NCBI GenBank assembly: GCA_030549495.1
Contig: JAUIRK010000891.1
Span: 558,001-622,000, forward strand
DNA: 64,000 nt
Direction of reading: 5' to 3'
DNA from: Nectonema munidae
Taxonomy: Eukaryota; Nematomorpha; Nectonematoida; Nectonematidae
The notes under the pieces are model-generated. The model saw only the letters and a program-made list of their open reading frames with translations. It searched no databases and had not been told where the DNA came from. Shown piece after piece: positions 59,337-64,000 of the stretch (position 1 is the stretch's first letter; each line of letters opens with the position of its first letter). Position numbers and translations under genes: made by a program.

Positions 59337-60340
59337 CTTGAATGAATATATTTAAGGGATATAGTTCATAGAAAATTACATACATATATTTATTATATTA
59401 TTTTTCCAAAATCCTTAAGGCCAGTAATTAACTTTTATTGATTCGAAAAAATGTAGTTTCCTTTTCTTTTATGAAATTATGCTTGTGACTTTTAACATTA
59501 TTTAAATACTCGCAAAAGTGAGTGTTGTTTTGATTCAATTTCTGAGCGACCATATTTTATAATATAATATAATAATATTTTATATGTTATATAGGTCTAA
59601 AGCGCATTGATGCTGCAAAGTATCTTGTAATATTTGCTTAAAATTGGGAGTTGAAGAAGAATTCATTAAAATTGTCTTGGACTTTTCTGGAAATTTTTTA
59701 ATTATATAATATCTGCTATTAAATTCAATTTTGTATTAGAAGTTTCTATTATATTTCCTAATTTTTTATTATGTTCAAAAACATCATTTATTTTTTTGAA
59801 ATTGTGTCGTTCATTTGTTGATAAGTTTTTTATTATTTATTTTCAAAGTAATCAAATCCTCGTTAACAACTTCTTTAAGAGCATCGTCAATACGATAGTA
59901 CAAAACCAACGAATCGAAGCTTCTTCCCATATATCTAGCATGCTTATCATAAGCGATAATATTTTAACATATGTGGCAGAATAATTCAAGGTATGAGATG
60001 AAGTAGCTTTTGTAACATAGTTGGAACAAGCCCCTTCATTGTGCACAGAAATTCTTTCTTTCTAAGATAGCACATTTTGACATAAGTAAAGTTAAAAGGA
60101 AAAGTGTCTATCAATTTTATGAGATGATGAAATAAAAGAATTCTTAAGCAAGAGGAAGGTAAGAAGAGAAAAATAAGGATTTACAGAAAATAGCTTTTCT
60201 TTAATTTATCTGCTTTAAATTATTTATTGATTTATAAATAAAAAAAGAATAATTATTCATTTAGTTAATAACGTATTTTACTTAGTTAGTTGTTAGTTTA
60301 TATTTAAAATATTAATACTATTTTTTTAAATTGACATTAC

Positions 60341-60638
60341 TTTTGGGCGATGATTTGTAGCTGACGTGTTCGTAAATTTGATTCGCTTTACCATTCAAAT
60401 TGTACGTGGATGATGTCAAGAATTGTGGCTGATGCGTAGATGCTGGGTCTCTCTTCTTGGACCATTTCTTGACGTTTTTTTTGGTACTCGGAGAAAGACG
60501 AATATGGGAGTACATTGAAGCTCGGGATGAAGAGGAATTTTCTTGGTCACCTTCTTCCGAAAGGTTCTCTAGCTTTTGTAGTATTAGATCTTTTTGAAAA
60601 ATATTTTTGCCCTTCTCTTCAACATTTTTATCTTGTTT
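60341..60638 (-). CDS. LZTS/N4BP3-like coiled-coil protein, upstream exon
   Basis: Acceptor aattttttag; encodes KQDKNVEEKGKNIFQKDLIL, then QKLENLSEEGDQENSSSSRA and a basic Ser/Lys-rich stretch (MYSHIRLSPSTKKNVKKWSK). It ends ...YKSSPK with donor gtaatg, leaving one base (phase 1) that the next exon completes. No domain was recognised; this would be the disordered region ahead of the coiled coil. The start codon and first exon were not found upstream. Confidence 0.6.
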
Positions 60639-60659
60639 CTAAAAAATTTAAAAATATTT

Positions 60660-61800
60660 CATAAATTTGTTATGTTTACATAGAAGAGGCCTTCCAATCA
60701 GAATTCATTTGGACCCCCACTCATCAACAGAAATATTTCTGAGGGTCAATGAAAAAATTGAAAAAAAGAATCTTTTTTGCGTTTAGAGGCAGACATAGAA
60801 GGGATTTTCGGATATATTTTAAAACAAACGTTTAAAATTGCTTTACTTTTGTCTTTTTTAACTTTTAAACTGCGATTGTATGCAAACTATTCGTATTTAG
60901 GTACAAAAAGTTGGCTATCCTAGTGTTAAATTTAGATTTGGAATTTGACCCTCTTCTCTTATTTTCATTTTTTCTACACATTTCACGTTTAAAAACTAAA
61001 ATGCAATAAAAAAAAATACGAAAATAAATAAAAAAAAAGAAGCTTTTGTTAAAAATAACTATTTTTTTTAAATATTTTGAAATATTGAAAGTATGAAGGT
61101 AATACTAAAATTATACTTGAGACAAGTAGAAAGCTATTTTCAGCACAAGTTATACTGCTATTACAATAGAATAATATCGTTAGTAAAAAATTAGTGTGGG
61201 AAAAAATGCATTAAAGAAAATTAAGCACACCTTTTTTCTTTTTTTTTGCAAGCCCCTTCTTTTTGCTCCGTGTCCTTATGTAAGCATTGTAAGTTTTGCT
61301 GATAACGCGGCCCTTTCAAAATGCATGATAATATCCTGGTAAAAAATGTAGTCAAAGTGGAAATAGTTATTTTTGATTATGAATATCCAAATGTTTAGTT
61401 AAAATTTTCACACATTGCAAAATACACTGGCAAAAACTCCTTTGGCAGTTCATCCTTTGACACCAATGTCATAACGAATAGAAATAGCTTACTTTAAAAA
61501 TGTAGAATTCGCTTTAAAAAGAAAACGAACGATTTGTTATCAAATATGCCCTACTTAAAGGTTTAAAAATATTTTTAAGACACTTGAGCTTCAAAATTCT
61601 GTCATATGCATGAATCCCCATAACAAGAAAACGTTAAAAAAGGAAAGGATATAGGTTGAACTAAATATAAAAAGAGGTAGTTGAAGCTATAGAGATATCA
61701 AGAGATGGAATATAGTAAAAGCAAAAAGTTTGATTTAGCAAGCAAATGGGCAAGGAAGAAAGACTTAGAGAGCATTACCTGTGAAAATTTCGTGATGTAA
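60660..61800. other. AT-rich, no exon recognised
   Basis: Probably intron or 5' flank of the LZTS/N4BP3-like gene. Confidence 0.4.
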
Positions 61801-62170
61801 AACGCACTTTTCACCATGACGAGCAATAATAATGGTGTTTGTGCGCGCTATACACTATCATTTCATGAGTGAAATAAAGTTGTGTGATTGGCCAAATACA
61901 AATTTCACAGTCTACCCCTCGCTGATAAAAAGTAGCAACTCGGATCCCCTAATAAACTTGTTCGTGTTTATGCAGCGTGCTTATGGAGCGTGTATGCGCA
62001 TGGAATACCTTGACGCCTACCGAGGAAACAATGAAAGGCTTTTACGGTTACCATTCATTGATCATATTTGACACTTGCACGTCCTTTGTGTACTTCCCTA
62101 TCTATCTCTGCTTGCCTGACGCTCTGACTTTATGATAAGTATACGGTGTGGTAAGCAAGAGCTTTTAAGG
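61801..62170. promoter_or_regulatory. CpG-bearing, less AT-rich segment; candidate promoter
   Basis: CpG and GC content rise here (cgcgctatac, cagcgtgctt, ccgaggaaac, ctgacgctctgac) against AT-rich flanks. It lies about 1.2 kb upstream of the first exon seen of the minus-strand gene. No TATA or initiator is assigned. The plus frame at 61832-62071 has no recognisable motif. Confidence 0.3.
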
Positions 62171-62621
62171 TGACTGATGTTTTTATTCATTATTAGTGTG
62201 TTACTCAATTCCTGGTGTAGGAATTACAATGTACTATTTTTGTATTAATACTGCAATTACATAAGAATAAAAATATAATGCATACGGAAGACACGCTGAA
62301 TCCTACAACTTAACAAAAAGCAACAATATAGTCTCCCAAAAATGGGAAATACACGCATTATTTTCTAGTTGCAAGAAAATACTGCATATATAACATGGGG
62401 AAGTAAAATTAAACATCATACACTTTTTTTCGATTAGATGTAGACTGTAGAGTCAATACGTTTAATCGAAATGTTTTTGCTTTTTTGAATTTTATTTCTG
62501 GATTTATTTATTTGAATAAATTTTATTGATATCTAAAGTCATATTTTAGTGAAAACTCTTTCATTTTGTTCCATTATAGTTCATTTTAAAGGAATAACAA
62601 ATTTTCTCTTATACTTTATAA

Positions 62622-62752
62622 AGGTATCGTGGGGTGTTTTCATCTAGAAGGCACAATTACACCGCTTGTATCGAACTATGAGAAAATAGGCTTGGTACGG
62701 AATCGAACCGAAGAAACCTAGTATCTAACCAACCTTACTCACGCCCCCTTCT
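62622..62752 (-). mobile_element. tRNA-derived SINE (family S)
   Basis: The reverse complement has gggggcgtgagtaaggttgg, box-B-like CGGTTCGATTCC, tcatagttcgatacaagcgg and gatgaaaacaccccacgata. Closest to the copy at 16479. Confidence 0.8.
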
Positions 62753-63074
62753 TTCTATACTTTCTATACTTTAATAGAAAAATATGTGAAAATTCATCAA
62801 TAAGTTCGACATATAATCGAAAAATATTTAGAATGTTTCATTTTAGTTTCAAATGTTTATAAACATAGTACTTGGAAATAGAGAATTATGATTTTTTATT
62901 TTTGGGACACTTTAAAGGACAAATAGAAATATCGTATAAATTCCATAATAGACAGCTGGCATTTGGAAACTATGAGACCGCCTTTTAAAATTTTAACTGT
63001 CTTCACCACGGACTGTTCTTCTAATGTCCAATAAAATATTGTTTCCAAGATTGATTTTCCTACCTTTATTTGAA

Positions 63075-63325
63075 TAAACTTTTTTAGTCTATTTGGTCTT
63101 TCTTCAATTCTTTTTTGTCTTTTTGTAATTATATTTTTTCTTTCTAAAGTTAAAATTTATCCCTTTGCAATACTAATCTGTCTATTTGTATATTTATTTT
63201 CAGATTTTGTCTTTTTGAAAGTATTGGAAAGACAAAACCGAGTTGAAAAAAGACAATTTAGGATTGCAAAGAGGCAAAATTGAATTGAAAAAAGACAAAA
63301 TGGAACTAAAAATGGTATATATAAA
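63075..63325. repeat. Palindromic repeat (family P), MITE-like
   Basis: Left arm cttcaattcttttttgtctt...ccctttgcaatactaatctg is mirrored by right arm gacaatttaggattgcaaag...attgaattgaaaaaagacaa. Fragments of the same repeat occur at 37145-37215 and 46355-46445. Confidence 0.6.
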
Positions 63326-63399
63326 TTAAATATTATTTAACTTTTATAAATAATGTAATATTTTATCTTTTTAAACTATAATTATAGAAGCCTATAATT

Positions 63400-63692
63400 C
63401 AGGAGAGATTAATTCCTCACCTCCAAAAACATCATTTAACGTCTTTTGTTTCCGAATCCGCAGGGTAAGATGTGCCTATCTCACACACAAATTTGTGGGA
63501 CTTTTTTGGAGCGTAGTGCATTTCTTGAGGGAATGCTCTTCCTCATGTCAACCGGATGGCCTCATCTTAGACAAGAAATTCCATTTTGGGTACATAGGGA
63601 ATCGAACCCGAGACTTTTTTAATGAAATCCCTGAGATCTAACACCCATGCTCCGGCGTTATTAACTCCACTCGCCCATGATCCAAAAAAAGT
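63400..63692 (-). mobile_element. SINE with class II (long variable arm) tRNA-like head
   Basis: The reverse complement starts tgggcgagtggagttaataa and has box-B-like GGGTTCGATTCCC about 80 bases later, with an extra arm-like segment between them. This spacing suits a Ser/Leu-type tRNA origin. A body with gaggccatccggttgacatg and aagaaatgcactacgctcc follows. Its limits are approximate. It differs from family S. Confidence 0.55.
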
Positions 63693-63699
63693 TTTTTTG

Positions 63700-64000
63700 G
63701 ACATAACTATATGTAATCCTATATTTGTATAAAGTAAAATTTTTGAGAACTTCTCAAATAGTGTAGGATTAACTTGACAGATTAGCACAGTTATTGATAT
63801 AAAGTTAAAAATTAACTAATACACCGCCATCTCTCACAAAAACATTGATTGTTGATATTGCTAAAGCTATTTTACCTGCTGCTGCGAAGGTGTAGCAAAA
63901 ATTCTACCTTTTCCTTCTGATTCTCTCCTTTACAAAGGAAATACTCACTCAGTGGAAAATAAAAATTTCTGTTATTTGACTGAGAGATTCGCTAATAATG
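63700..64000. other. Right edge, nothing recognised
   Basis: AT-rich; no exon recognised. Confidence 0.4.

Overview
This is a eukaryotic, very AT-rich window dominated by transposable elements, with three host genes. Introns are short or stuffed with transposons, and the DNA-transposon repertoire is broad (piggyBac, several hAT groups, Tc1/mariner, a PIF/Harbinger-like element, a two-gene TA-target element, tRNA-derived SINEs, a LINE). An arthropod fits well. From the style of the repeats I suspect a crustacean such as a parasitic copepod (sea louse type), but nothing seen here proves the species.

Host genes. (1) A PHF14-type chromatin reader with PHD, extended PHD and PHD domains lies in one uninterrupted 719-codon frame at 12764-14923 (+). 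(2) PDCD5 (+) is represented by three exons at 36031-36143, 46026-46114 and 46168-46242. Its 9.9 kb second intron holds a hAT MITE, a transposase relic and a complete 5.8 kb transposon. First and last coding exons were not found. (3) A coiled-coil gene of the LZTS/N4BP3 (Fez1-domain) type runs on the minus strand, with three phase-compatible exons at 60341-60638, 59167-59336 and 54458-55384. Its upstream exons are not identified.

Layout. 1-1113: 5' part of a piggyBac element (-). 1.1-7.4 kb: AT-rich DNA with duplications. 7.4 kb: a SINE whose tail matches the LINE at 25.8 kb. 8318-11817: a 3.5 kb hAT-like element with a perfect 8 bp target duplication. It is the reference copy for two related copies at 22959-25838 and about 29970-32722. 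Comparing the three gives filled and empty sites for six inserted sequences (one SINE and five MITEs), a readable insertion history. 12.8-14.9 kb: PHF14. 15671-17233: Harbinger-like element. 17.5 kb: ZBED5-like hAT relic. 20723-22958: piggyBac truncated by the second hAT-like copy. 25839-26612: LINE 3' end with RNase H remnant. 26.76-27.34 kb: Tc1/mariner transposase. 32.7-34.2 kb: tandem array of about 320 bp units. 36.0-46.2 kb: PDCD5 and the elements in its intron. 46474-48869: complete hAT element with an 8 bp target duplication and a lightly damaged transposase. 49-54 kb: mostly AT-rich with a dispersed 175 bp repeat. 54.4-60.6 kb: LZTS/N4BP3-like gene with a higher-GC insert in an intron. 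61-64 kb: CpG-bearing segment and SINEs.

The least familiar item is the element at 40154-45960. It has TA target duplications, short TIRs, subterminal arrays of a TAGTAAAAT-type motif, and two spliced minus-strand genes: a C2H2 zinc-finger putative transposase and a companion protein resembling SAMD3-like proteins. I saw no retrovirus, LTR element, Polinton or toxin gene. All family names come from memory of family motifs, not from a search.
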